Assembly (NCBI GenBank): GCA_017404505.1 | Contig: JAFRCE010000007.1 | Coordinates: forward strand, 1 to 64,000 | Source: Solobacterium sp. | Lineage (GTDB): Bacteria; Bacillota_I; Bacilli_A; Erysipelotrichales; Erysipelotrichaceae | Length of the DNA stretch: 64,000 nt | Reading direction: 5' to 3' | Shown here: positions 17,606-26,473 of the stretch, piece by piece | Numbering within the stretch: position 1 is the first letter of the stretch | How the letters are laid out: every line of letters starts with the position of its first letter | Program-made: the position numbers and the translations under genes | The notes under the pieces: generated by a model | Databases searched by the model: none | What the model saw: the letters and a program-made list of their open reading frames with translations, nothing else | What the model was told of the DNA's origin: nothing

Positions 17606-19726
17606 TTACCTGGTGCAGACAAGAACCGAGAGCCGCGGCACGCAGATGTCGCTGCGCTCGCCTTCTTCGCTGTTGCCGTCTTTGTTGAAGACGATTTTCC
17701 AGCCCGGTTCAAATGTATAATATCTGTCATCGTATGTCGGATTGATGATGACACGGATGATATTGATATGATTGACGGCGTCGGTGTAGTTGATGTCATA
17801 GAAGACGATGCCTCCTTCCGCGACCGAAAGGCGCACGTACTTCTGCACATCCTCCGTCGTTTTCAGACGGAAGCCGGGATATTTCGCCCTTAAGGCAATC
17901 GCCTTGCGGGTGAACTCGATGATCTCACGGTTGATCCAGGCTCTTTCCCAGTCGATCTGGTTGATGACGTCACCGGCGTTGTAAGAGTTGGAATTGTCGT
18001 TCTTGGTCGCGCAGAATTCCATACCGGCATGGACAAACGGAATGCCCTGGGAAACAAATTCGGTGATGATCAGCATGCGCTGCCGCTGCTGGCGGGTCGC
18101 TCTGTCCTCGTTGTTGCAGCAGGCTCTCATCTTGTCCCAGAGAGTCGAATTGTCATGCGTCTCCAGTGCGTTGATCGACTGATCCGGTGTCGTGAAACGC
18201 TTGAAATACGGATCGGAAAGCACATTGGCGCTCAGGGCGCTGAGCACTCCGAAGGAAAGACCCAGGTCACCGGTTATATAGCCCTTTTCATATTTCTGAT
18301 CGTCACTGGTCTTGCCTTTGACGATATCGCGGAAATAATCGTTGAAGTGACCGATAAACGGCATCTTGCCCTGATTGAAGATGGTCGCCTTCAGGCCGCT
18401 TTCCAGAACGGTCGGCATTTCCCAGCCTTCCCCGTAGATCATGGCGTCCGGCTTGATGCGGCGGGCCGTGTCACGGATGGCGTTCATGGTCGGCACGTCC
18501 AGAATGCCCATCAGGTCAAAACGGAAACCGTCCACCCCGTACAGGTCCATCAGTTTCTGAATGACAAAGAGAATATATTTCCTGGCCATCGGCTTCTCGG
18601 AGGCGAAATCATTGCCGCAGTAGGTGCCGTTGGACAGGTATCCGGAACTGTTGTAACGGAAGAAATAATAGGGAACCGTGTTCTGGAACGGTGAAGTTTC
18701 GACGTCATAAACATGATTGAAGACGACGTCGAGATTGACCCGCAGCTGATGTTTGTGCAGCATGCATATCAGACGGCGCAGTTCCTTCACGCGGGCATAG
18801 GGATTCTCCGGATCGCTGGAATAGCTTCCTTCCGGCACCAGATAATGCATCGGATCGTAGCCCCAGTTATAACCCTTTTCCGGGTGGTTTTCGTCCACCG
18901 TCGCGAAGTCCATGACCGGCAGAAGCTGCACGTGACTCACACCCAGCGAGGTGATATAGTCAAGCCCGGTCGGTATATCTTTATAAGACGTTCCTTCCTG
19001 GCTGAGGGCCGCGAAAGTTTTATGTTCCGTGGTTCCGCTCAACTGTGAAGCGGTGATATCACGGACGCTGACTTCATAGATCACGGCATCCGTGCCGGTT
19101 TTCTTTTCCTTGAGAGGATAGTCGCGGATCTTACGGATCTCGCTTTCGTCGATCACGGCGCTTTCCCGGCCGTTGGCTGTGGAACTGAGCGCATAGGGGT
19201 CGGCGGTCTCGATGATCCGGCCGTTGCGCTCGACCAGATAGGTATAGGTCGTCCGCTTCAGATCACCGTAAATACGGGCCCGGTATACACCTCTTTCACT
19301 GCGGTGCATCAGGTACGGCTTGACCGTCTTGCCGGAATGCAGCTTCAGAATGACACTGACAGCCGTCGGCGCCCACAGAGCGAAATCGGTATGAGTCTGA
19401 GAATAGGCCGCGCCAAGATCGTCACCGCGGTACATAAAACGGTCATTGAACTGTTTGGTGTTGACGATCATGCGGTGCTCCAGCGGAACACTCTGGCCAT
19501 GCTGTTCACGGATCATATAACGCTTGCCGAATTCCAGTCCGGCCGGCCCGGTCAGATTGTAACGGATGCTGTTCTCATGTTCCTCCACCCCGGTAATGAT
19601 CAGCTCACTGAGATAGCCGCTTTCACCGGTAATATAAAAGGAATCAGAGCGGCCGCCGTAAAAGTTGCGGTTCATCCACACTTTGATCAATCCGAAATCA
19701 TCCAGATAAGCATTGAAATTTGGCAT
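17606..19726 (-). CDS. pulA: Type I pullulanase (glycogen debranching)
   Basis: A 706-residue GH13 enzyme without a signal peptide, so cytosolic. It hydrolyses alpha-1,6 branches. Residues about 100-190 contain a CBM48-like domain (FALWAPTAVSVILKL). The pullulanase signature YNWGYDP is present. GH13 catalytic positions are GFRFDLMGILD (nucleophile Asp), YGEGWE (acid Glu) and ALETHDN (transition-state Asp). ATG 19726 has GAGGA upstream; the longer start at 19777 would lie inside the hairpin after glgP. Downstream of glgP, it would remove the limit-dextrin branches that phosphorylase cannot pass. Confidence 0.95.
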   Translation of the reverse strand: MPNFNAYLDDFGLIKVWMNRNFYGGRSDSFYITGESGYLSELIITGVEEHENSIRYNLTGPAGLEFGKRYMIREQHGQSVPLEHRMIVNTKQFNDRFMYRGDDLGAAYSQTHTDFALWAPTAVSVILKLHSGKTVKPYLMHRSERGVYRARIYGDLKRTTYTYLVERNGRIIETADPYALSSTANGRESAVIDESEIRKIRDYPLKEKKTGTDAVIYEVSVRDITASQLSGTTEHKTFAALSQEGTSYKDIPTGLDYITSLGVSHVQLLPVMDFATVDENHPEKGYNWGYDPMHYLVPEGSYSSDPENPYARVKELRRLICMLHKHQLRVNLDVVFNHVYDVETSPFQNTVPYYFFRYNSSGYLSNGTYCGNDFASEKPMARKYILFVIQKLMDLYGVDGFRFDLMGILDVPTMNAIRDTARRIKPDAMIYGEGWEMPTVLESGLKATIFNQGKMPFIGHFNDYFRDIVKGKTSDDQKYEKGYITGDLGLSFGVLSALSANVLSDPYFKRFTTPDQSINALETHDNSTLWDKMRACCNNEDRATRQQRQRMLIITEFVSQGIPFVHAGMEFCATKNDNSNSYNAGDVINQIDWERAWINREIIEFTRKAIALRAKYPGFRLKTTEDVQKYVRLSVAEGGIVFYDINYTDAVNHINIIRVIINPTYDDRYYTFEPGWKIVFNKDGNSEEGERSDICVPRLSVLVCTR

Positions 19727-19750
19727 ATATATGTCCTCGCGTACGAAATA

Positions 19751-19771
19751 AGGCACCTTTGAAAGGTGCCT
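19751..19771 (-). terminator. Hairpin between glgP and pulA
   Basis: A perfect 10-bp palindrome, AGGCACCTTT / AAAGGTGCCT, with only a short TTATTTC tail. It may be a weak terminator or an mRNA-processing/stabilising hairpin that sets the glgP to pulA ratio. Confidence 0.55.
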
Positions 19772-19781
19772 GTTCATTATA

Positions 19782-22184
19782 TCAGATATTCAACTGCTTT
19801 ACTTTCCAGATTTCAGCAGCGTATTCTTCGATCGTTCTGTCACTGGAGAAGAAGCCGCTCTTGGCAATGTTGATCAGGCAGCTGCGGGCCCAGCCGGCGC
19901 GGTCAAGATAACGTCTTTCGATTTCATCCTGCGCTTTGACATAGGCGTCGAAGTCAGCCAGTACGAAGTATTCGTCATTCTTCATCAGCAATTCGTCGAA
20001 GATGACACGGAAGTCGTCGTGATGCTTGGACCAGGTGCCGTTGATGAAACTGTTCATGACATTGCGGATCCGCTCGTCCGTATCATAGTAGTAATGAGCG
20101 TTGTAGGAATAGCGCATGTTGTTGATCTCATCGACTGTCAGACCGAAAATGACGTCGTTTTCACGGCCGACCAGTCCGTCGATCTCAACGTTGGCACCAT
20201 CCAGCGTGCCGAGCGTCAGAGCGCCGTTCATCATGAACTTCATGTTACCGGTGCCGCTGGCTTCCTTACCGGCTGTACTGATCTGTTCGGAGACATCCGT
20301 ACCCGGCACGAGAATTTCCGACATCGAAACATTGTAGTTCGGCAGGAAGACGACTTTCATCATGCCCTTGACATCCGGATCGTTGTTGACGGTCTGAGCT
20401 ACCCGGTTGATCAGCTTGATCACGCTCTTGGCGAATACGTAGCTGCTGGCCGCCTTGGCCGCGAACAGATAGGTATGCGGATACATCCGGTAGTTCGGAT
20501 CTTTCTTGATGCGCTGATAGCGGTAGATGATATTCATCACGTTCAGCAGCTGACGCTTGTAGGCGTGCAGACGCTTGGCCTGGGTGTCAAAGATGGAATC
20601 CGGATCGATCTGCACGTCGGTCAGGTCATTGACATAATCCGCCAGCAGGATCTTGCGCTGGTGCTTGACGTTCAGGAATTCCTGCTGTACCCGCGGATCG
20701 TCCACATATTTCATCAGACGTTCGAATTCGGAATATCTGTGATGATAGGATTTGCCGATCTTGCGATCGAGCATACGCTTCAGTTCAGGATCGTTGTACA
20801 GCATCCAGCGGCGCGGTGTGATGCCGTTGGTCTTGTTGTTGAAACGGTCCGGATAGATTCTGTTGAAGTCTCTGAACAGGTCGTTCTTCAGAATTTCCGT
20901 ATGCAGAGCGGCTACACCGTTGACACTGTGTGAACCGAGGATGGCGAGGTTGGCCATATGAACCTGGTCGTCACGGATGATACGTACTCTCTCCGCCGAT
21001 GCCACATCACCGTTGCTCATCGTCAGCATATGATGATAGAACCGTCTGTCAAATTCCTCGATGATCATATAGATACGCGGCAGCAGGGTTCTGACATAGT
21101 GAGTCGGCCATTTTTCCAGCGCTTCGCTCATGACGGTGTGGTTGGTGTATGACATGACTTCGCGGACGATATCAAACGCTTCGTCCCACTGATAGCCATA
21201 ATCGTCCAGCAGCACGCGCATCAGTTCCGGAATCGCCAGAACCGGGTGCGTGTCATTCAGCTGAATCGCAACCTTCTTGCCAAGGTTGTTCAGATTCGGA
21301 TATTTCCTCAGATGGGTTTCAATAATACTGTTGACGCCGGCGCAGACAAAGAAATACTGCTGCTTCAGACGCAGATATCTGCCTTCTTCCGTGCTGTCGT
21401 CCGGATAGACATTCAGACAGATGTCATCGACGGAAGACAGATATTTACGGTAGTCAGCACCCTGCGGCGCGACATCGGCCGGTTCCGCCGACCACAGACG
21501 CAGCGTATTGGTCATCTTGGTGTTGGCGCCGATCATCGGCACGTCATACGGTACGGCCAGAATATGCGTGGCACCGACATGACGGAAATGCATGTCGCCC
21601 TTTTCGTCGTAGGAAACATCCAGATGTCCGTACAGTTTTACGTCAACCGAATGCTTCGGCTTGCGGATTTCCCACGGATTGCCGATCCGCAGCCAGTTGT
21701 CCGGCATTTCGACCTGCTCACCCTTCTCGTTGATCAGCTGGCGGAACAGACCGTAACGGTAACGGATGCAGTTGCCGTTGACCGGATAGTTCAGAGAAGC
21801 CGCCGAATCCATGAAGCAGGCAGCCAGACGGCCGAGACCGCCGTTGCCAAGACCCGGATCCAGTTCCAGTTTGGCCAGACTTTCATATTCAATGCCAAGA
21901 TCTTTGAGTCCGTCGACGACGACATCATAAATGCCGAGGTTTTTCAGGTTATTGGTCAGAAGACGTCCGAGCAGGAATTCCATAGAGAAATAATAGACCT
22001 GTTTGGAATTCTGAAAACTGAGGGCTTCCTTGGTGTCTTTCCAGTTCACGCTGGCGTAGTCTCTGACCATGTTGCCCAGCGTCATGTATTTCTCCGTCTG
22101 GTGAGTCTGTTCGATGGCGCAGCCATAGTTCTCGATCAGTCTTCTGGTGAATTCCTTCTTAAACTCCGATTTGTTTTTAAACAT
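19782..22184 (-). CDS. glgP: Glycogen phosphorylase
   Basis: An 800-residue GT35 enzyme that releases glucose-1-phosphate from glycogen using pyridoxal phosphate. The PLP-lysine region EASGTGNMKFMMNGALTLGTLDGAN is intact near residue 640 (the Lys in NMKF). Also visible are the N-terminal LGNGGLGRLAACFMDSAA, NDTHPVLAIPELMR and the substrate loop KRLHAYKRQLLN. It starts 40 bases after glgB and is probably cotranscribed with it. Confidence 0.98.
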   Translation of the reverse strand: MFKNKSEFKKEFTRRLIENYGCAIEQTHQTEKYMTLGNMVRDYASVNWKDTKEALSFQNSKQVYYFSMEFLLGRLLTNNLKNLGIYDVVVDGLKDLGIEYESLAKLELDPGLGNGGLGRLAACFMDSAASLNYPVNGNCIRYRYGLFRQLINEKGEQVEMPDNWLRIGNPWEIRKPKHSVDVKLYGHLDVSYDEKGDMHFRHVGATHILAVPYDVPMIGANTKMTNTLRLWSAEPADVAPQGADYRKYLSSVDDICLNVYPDDSTEEGRYLRLKQQYFFVCAGVNSIIETHLRKYPNLNNLGKKVAIQLNDTHPVLAIPELMRVLLDDYGYQWDEAFDIVREVMSYTNHTVMSEALEKWPTHYVRTLLPRIYMIIEEFDRRFYHHMLTMSNGDVASAERVRIIRDDQVHMANLAILGSHSVNGVAALHTEILKNDLFRDFNRIYPDRFNNKTNGITPRRWMLYNDPELKRMLDRKIGKSYHHRYSEFERLMKYVDDPRVQQEFLNVKHQRKILLADYVNDLTDVQIDPDSIFDTQAKRLHAYKRQLLNVMNIIYRYQRIKKDPNYRMYPHTYLFAAKAASSYVFAKSVIKLINRVAQTVNNDPDVKGMMKVVFLPNYNVSMSEILVPGTDVSEQISTAGKEASGTGNMKFMMNGALTLGTLDGANVEIDGLVGRENDVIFGLTVDEINNMRYSYNAHYYYDTDERIRNVMNSFINGTWSKHHDDFRVIFDELLMKNDEYFVLADFDAYVKAQDEIERRYLDRAGWARSCLINIAKSGFFSSDRTIEEYAAEIWKVKQLNI

Positions 22185-22223
22185 ATAAATGTTCCCTTTC
22201 TATATACCGGCGGAAGAGAATGA

Positions 22224-24104
22224 TTACTGCTTCACTGTGTCTGATTTCTCTTTCACCGTTTTCTTTCTTTTCGGGCAGGTCAGCCAGACAGCCGACCACG
22301 GCGCAATACGGATGGTGATCGAATACTCCAGATCGCCCTGTGCTTTTTTGTTCTTCCAGGCTTTCACCGGTTCGAAATTGCACATGTTGCAGCCGTTGTA
22401 AATATCTTTTTCACTGTTCAGCACTTCTGTATACTTGCCGCTCTGCGGAACGCCGATATCGAACTGTTCATAGGAGGCAGCCGTCATGTTCAGAACACAG
22501 ACCAGATATTCCCTGTCATCCTCGCGGTAGAAGGAGTAAATGCTCTGCTTCGCATTGTCGGCGTCAATCCACTTGAACCCTTTCTGATAATCATAGTCAT
22601 ACTGATACAGACAGGCGTGTGACTTATAAATTTTATTCAAATCTGTGATATAACGCAAGAAGGCATCGTGCCGGGGATAGGAAAGCAGGAACCAGTCGAG
22701 TTCCTTCTTCTCGTCAAATTCCCGGAAAGAAGCGATCTCATTGCCCATAAAATTCAGTTTCTTGCCCGGATGCGCATACATGTACGCATACAGATTGCGG
22801 ACCTGGGCGAACTTCATGTCATAGTCACCGAACATCCGGTCGATGACGGTTTTCTTGCCGTGGACGTTTTCATCGTGGCTGAGCGGCAGCAGGAAACGTT
22901 CACTGTAGAAATAAGCCATTGAGAAGGTCAGCTTATGGTGATCCCAGACCCGGAAAATCGGATCGGTCGCGTAATACTTCAGGGTATCGTTCATCCAGCC
23001 AAGGTCCCATTTATAGTCAAAACCAAGACCGTTGTCCAGGGTCGAAGCGGTGACCTTCGGGAAATCGGAACTGTCTTCGGCAATCAGCATGACACTCGGG
23101 AATTCCTTGTTGAGATAATAATTCATGCGCTTGACGAAATTCAGCGAGCCTTCGTTGGTGCCGCGGTTGCTGTTGCCGCCCCAGTAGATCAGATTGGCGA
23201 CAGCGTCGATGCGAATCCCGTCGATATGATAGACATCGCACCAGAAAATGGCAGCCGACATCAGGAAAGAGCGGACTTCTTCGCTCCACAGGTCGAAATT
23301 CATCGTTCCCCACTGGGATTCGGCATCATTTCTGTCTTTGTATTCATACAGCGGCTCACCGTCGAAATAGCGCAGGCCGAAAGCGTCCTTGACAAAGTGC
23401 ACCGGCACCATGTCCATGATGACACCGATGTCGTTCTTATGGCATTCATTGACGAAATCAGCGAATTCCGTCGGATTTCCATAGCGGGAAGTAACGGAAT
23501 AATAGCCGCTTGCCTGATAGCCCCAGGATCCGTCAAACGGATATTCGTTGAGCGGCATCAGTTCGATATGTGTATAGCCGTGTTCCTTGACATAAGGAAG
23601 AAGATTTTCCTTCAGCATCGTATATGTATAGGGATATTCGCCGTTTTTCTTCCAGCCGCCGGCGTATACTTCATAGATATTGACCGGCTTGTCATAGTTT
23701 TTGGAACGCTTTTTCAGCCATTTCTGATCAGACCAGCGGATATCGTCCAGGTCATAGACCTTGGATGCCGTCTCCGGTCTGGTCTCGCTGTAAAACGCGT
23801 ACGGGTCAGCTTTATGGATCAATTCCCCGTTTCTGCTTTCAATCAGATATTTATAGGATTCCCATTCCTTCACACCGGAAATGAAAACACTCCAGATGCC
23901 GTCAAAATCAGAACGTTCCATATTCACAGGCCGTGCATCCCAGTCCGTGAACGTGCCGATCACACTCACTTTTCTGGCATGCGGGGCATAGACAGTGAAT
24001 CGGACGCCTTCACTTCCCTCATAAGCAAAATGCGCACCAAAAAAACGGTAGGCATTCGTGCAGTTACCCTGATGGAAACTCTCCACAATTCTCATTCGGT
24101 CCAT
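22224..24104 (-). CDS. glgB: 1,4-alpha-glucan branching enzyme
   Basis: A 626-residue GH13 branching enzyme. The N-terminal CBM48 region (VRFTVYAPHARKVSVIGTFTDWD) is near residues 30-55. The catalytic barrel has HIELMPLNEYPFDGSWGYQ, DGIRIDAVANLIYWG (nucleophile Asp), LIAEDSSDFPKVT (Glu) and LSHDENVHGKK (Asp). It introduces alpha-1,6 branches. It is the first of the glgB-glgP pair, with a CAGGAG ribosome binding site. Confidence 0.97.
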   Translation of the reverse strand: MDRMRIVESFHQGNCTNAYRFFGAHFAYEGSEGVRFTVYAPHARKVSVIGTFTDWDARPVNMERSDFDGIWSVFISGVKEWESYKYLIESRNGELIHKADPYAFYSETRPETASKVYDLDDIRWSDQKWLKKRSKNYDKPVNIYEVYAGGWKKNGEYPYTYTMLKENLLPYVKEHGYTHIELMPLNEYPFDGSWGYQASGYYSVTSRYGNPTEFADFVNECHKNDIGVIMDMVPVHFVKDAFGLRYFDGEPLYEYKDRNDAESQWGTMNFDLWSEEVRSFLMSAAIFWCDVYHIDGIRIDAVANLIYWGGNSNRGTNEGSLNFVKRMNYYLNKEFPSVMLIAEDSSDFPKVTASTLDNGLGFDYKWDLGWMNDTLKYYATDPIFRVWDHHKLTFSMAYFYSERFLLPLSHDENVHGKKTVIDRMFGDYDMKFAQVRNLYAYMYAHPGKKLNFMGNEIASFREFDEKKELDWFLLSYPRHDAFLRYITDLNKIYKSHACLYQYDYDYQKGFKWIDADNAKQSIYSFYREDDREYLVCVLNMTAASYEQFDIGVPQSGKYTEVLNSEKDIYNGCNMCNFEPVKAWKNKKAQGDLEYSITIRIAPWSAVWLTCPKRKKTVKEKSDTVKQ

Positions 24105-24222
24105 AGCAAATCTCCTGGCAGATGATATAAAAAACTACTTTATCATTTTAACATTATTCGCCTTTGCTTGGACACCCCTCAGATGTCAGAAATATACGTC
24201 ATTTCCACCCGTTTGAATAATA

Positions 24223-24251
24223 AAAAAGAGTATGGGTCAGACCCATACTCT
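24223..24251 (-). terminator. Terminator after the phosphoglucomutase gene
   Basis: A 12-bp AGAGTATGGGTC / GACCCATACTCT stem followed by TTTTTTA on the minus strand. Confidence 0.88.
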
Positions 24252-24267
24252 CCGGTTTGTTTTCCGA

Positions 24268-25950
24268 TCAGGAAAGAATTGGTTTGCAGGCTTCCGCAAG
24301 TGCGTCTTTTTCCGCCTGTGCTTCCGCAAGATCCTTGCCCAGAGTCGTGAAGTATGTCTTTACCTTCGGCTCTGTTCCGGACGGACGGACGATAACCTTG
24401 GCGCCGTCTTCCAGTTCATAAATGAGGACGTTTGCCTTCGGCAGGCCTGTCTCTTCCGGCTTCAGGTAGTCGATAACCTTGGCAACGGACTTGCCGGCGA
24501 ACTCTGTCGGCGGAACAGTTCTGAGTCTTTCCATGATGGACTTCATCTTGTCCATACCGGACAGACCCGGGAATTCGAAGCTGTCGACCTTGTTCAGGTA
24601 ACGGCCGTATTCAGCATAGATTTCTTCCAGTCTCTGCTTGATGGAGGAGCCGATGCTTCTGTAGTAAGCAGCCATTTCACAGATCAGCATGGAACCGATA
24701 ATGGCATCCTTGTCACGTACATACGGTCCGGCCAGATAGCCGTAGCTCTCTTCGAAACCGAAGATGAAGCGGTCAACTTCACCGGCAGCTTCCAGACGGG
24801 CGATCTGATCGCCGATCCACTTGAAGCCGGTCAGTGTGTGTCTCAGTTCGACACCATAGTGCTCGGCGACCTTGTCAGCCAGCGGTGTGGAAACGATCGA
24901 CATGACTGCTACCGGGTTCTTCGGCATCGTGCCGTTCTCAATTCTGCCTGCGCAGATGTAGTCGAGCAGCAGGACGCCCATTTCGTTACCGGATACGAGC
25001 TCATAGGAGCCATCCGGACACTTCATGGCGATACCAACACGGTCCGCATCCGGGTCCGTTGCCAGCATCAGGTCAGCGCCGACTTCCTTGGCGAGGTTCA
25101 GACCTTTTTCCAGAGCCTCGAAGATTTCCGGGTTCGGATACGGGCAGGTCGTGAAGTAGCCGTTCGGATATTCCTGCTCCGGAACGATCGTGATGTCGGT
25201 AATGCCCATGTCGTTGAGGATACGGGTTACCGGAACCAAACCGGTTCCGTTCAGCGGTGAATAAACAAGCTTCAGGCCAGCTGTGCGGCAGAGGCCAGGT
25301 CTTACCTGACGGGCTTCGATTGCTTCATACAGAGCTTCCTTGCATTCGTCGGAAACGAATCTGATCAGACCCTTTTCAACACCTTCCGCAAAGGACATGT
25401 ACTTCGCACCGGTCAGAACGTCTGTCTTCTGAATGGAATCATAAACAACGGCAGCGGCGTCGTCTGTCATCTGGCAGCCGTCCGGTCCGTAAGCCTTGAA
25501 GCCATTGTATTTTGCCGGGTTGTGGGAAGCGGTTAACATGATACCGGCATTGCAGTGATAGTAACGTGTCGCGAAGCTCAGAGCCGGAACCGGCATCAGT
25601 TCATCATAGATCACGACATTGATGCCATTGGCAGCCAGAACACCGGCCGCGTCTCTTGCGAAGTTCCATCCCTTCAGACGGCTGTCATAGCTGATTGCCA
25701 CCAGCTGTTTGCCGCCCTGTGTCTTGACCCAGTCAGCGACACCCTGAGTAGCCTGACGGACAACCCAGATGTTCATACGGTTTGTGCCCGCGCCTAAAGT
25801 GCCGCGCAGACCAGCGGTACCAAACTGCAGAGAAACAGCGAATCTTTCCTTGATGGCTTCATCGTCGTCAGCGATGTTCAGAAGTTCTTTCCGCAGATCG
25901 CAGTCGATCAGATCAGCTTCCAGCCAACGCTTATACTCATCTCGATACAT
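24268..25950 (-). CDS. pgcA: Phosphoglucomutase (alpha-D-phosphohexomutase family)
   Basis: A 560-residue enzyme interconverting glucose-1-phosphate and glucose-6-phosphate. The phosphoserine loop TASHNPAKYNGFKAY is near residue 140. Also visible are FGTAGLRGTLGAG near the N-terminus, the metal loop ATDPDADRVG, the sugar loop GFEESYGYL and the C-terminal phosphate loop VRPSGTEPK. The length and GTAGLRG start match the PgcA/PGM2-type branch. In this neighbourhood it links phosphorylase product to glycolysis and supplies glucose-1-phosphate for GlgC. Confidence 0.93.
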   Translation of the reverse strand: MYRDEYKRWLEADLIDCDLRKELLNIADDDEAIKERFAVSLQFGTAGLRGTLGAGTNRMNIWVVRQATQGVADWVKTQGGKQLVAISYDSRLKGWNFARDAAGVLAANGINVVIYDELMPVPALSFATRYYHCNAGIMLTASHNPAKYNGFKAYGPDGCQMTDDAAAVVYDSIQKTDVLTGAKYMSFAEGVEKGLIRFVSDECKEALYEAIEARQVRPGLCRTAGLKLVYSPLNGTGLVPVTRILNDMGITDITIVPEQEYPNGYFTTCPYPNPEIFEALEKGLNLAKEVGADLMLATDPDADRVGIAMKCPDGSYELVSGNEMGVLLLDYICAGRIENGTMPKNPVAVMSIVSTPLADKVAEHYGVELRHTLTGFKWIGDQIARLEAAGEVDRFIFGFEESYGYLAGPYVRDKDAIIGSMLICEMAAYYRSIGSSIKQRLEEIYAEYGRYLNKVDSFEFPGLSGMDKMKSIMERLRTVPPTEFAGKSVAKVIDYLKPEETGLPKANVLIYELEDGAKVIVRPSGTEPKVKTYFTTLGKDLAEAQAEKDALAEACKPILS

Positions 25951-26002
25951 TTTTTAATTATCCTTTCATGTAAAAACAATTATAAATTTGTTAGTTTGCT
26001 GG

Positions 26003-26038
26003 AAAAAAAGTGGACACTTCAGAAGCGTCCATTTTTTT
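26003..26038 (-). terminator. Terminator after ptsH
   Basis: A TGGACACTTC / GAAGCGTCCA stem (26011-26020 and 26022-26031) flanked by A and T runs. It works best on the minus strand after ptsH. Confidence 0.82.
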
Positions 26039-26047
26039 CATTTGACC

Positions 26048-26320
26048 TTAGTCAGCAGCAATGACTTTCTGTTCTTTCAGAACCTGTGCGATTGCTTCGA
26101 TGGCGACGTCTTCGTCTTCTCCCTCACAGCTGATGGTAATTTCGGACTGTGTCGGAATACCTAAGGACATGACGCCCATGATTGATTTCATGTTAACTGA
26201 ACGTCCCTTGTAGCCAACCTTAACTTCACTCTTGAATTTGCTGGCTGCATTGACGGCGACAGTAGCCGGACGTGCATGTAATCCAACAGGGTCAACAACT
26301 GTTACTGAAATCTCTTTCAT
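26048..26320 (-). CDS. ptsH: HPr, phosphocarrier protein of the PTS
   Basis: A 90-residue HPr. The catalytic His is in VGLHARPAT (position 15) and the regulatory Ser is in the helix VNMKSIMGVMSLG (about position 46), so it can be phosphorylated by Enzyme I and by HPr kinase as in other Firmicutes. It carries phosphate to sugar permeases and, as HPr-Ser-P, co-represses with CcpA. It stands alone between malQ and the phosphoglucomutase gene, with its own promoter and terminator and no ptsI next to it. The ribosome binding site is GGGAGG. Confidence 0.96.
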   Translation of the reverse strand: MKEISVTVVDPVGLHARPATVAVNAASKFKSEVKVGYKGRSVNMKSIMGVMSLGIPTQSEITISCEGEDEDVAIEAIAQVLKEQKVIAAD

Positions 26321-26357
26321 ATCGAATTATACCTCCCGTTTCTTATTGACTACTTGT

Positions 26358-26386
26358 ATTTTAATACAATAGAGTACGCTCCGCAA
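26358..26386 (-). promoter_or_regulatory. Promoter of ptsH
   Basis: On the minus strand, TTGCGG (26386-26381), a 17-base spacer and TAAAAT (26363-26358). Confidence 0.72.
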
Positions 26387-26441
26387 GCGGTTACATTTGT
26401 TTTTTAGTGATCGCGGAAGCTGGCAAAGACACGGACAGGGC

Positions 26442-26473
26442 AGAAAAAAAACCGGATGTTTTCCATCCGGTTT
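26442..26473 (-). terminator. Terminator overlapping the end of malQ
   Basis: An AAACCGGATG / CATCCGGTTT stem (26464-26473 with 26449-26458), a 5-base loop and eight T residues on the minus strand. Confidence 0.92.

Noticed and set aside
17606-19777. Longer pullulanase start at 19777
   Set aside because: The codon lies inside the hairpin after glgP and has no ribosome binding site; ATG 19726 has GAGGA at proper spacing.
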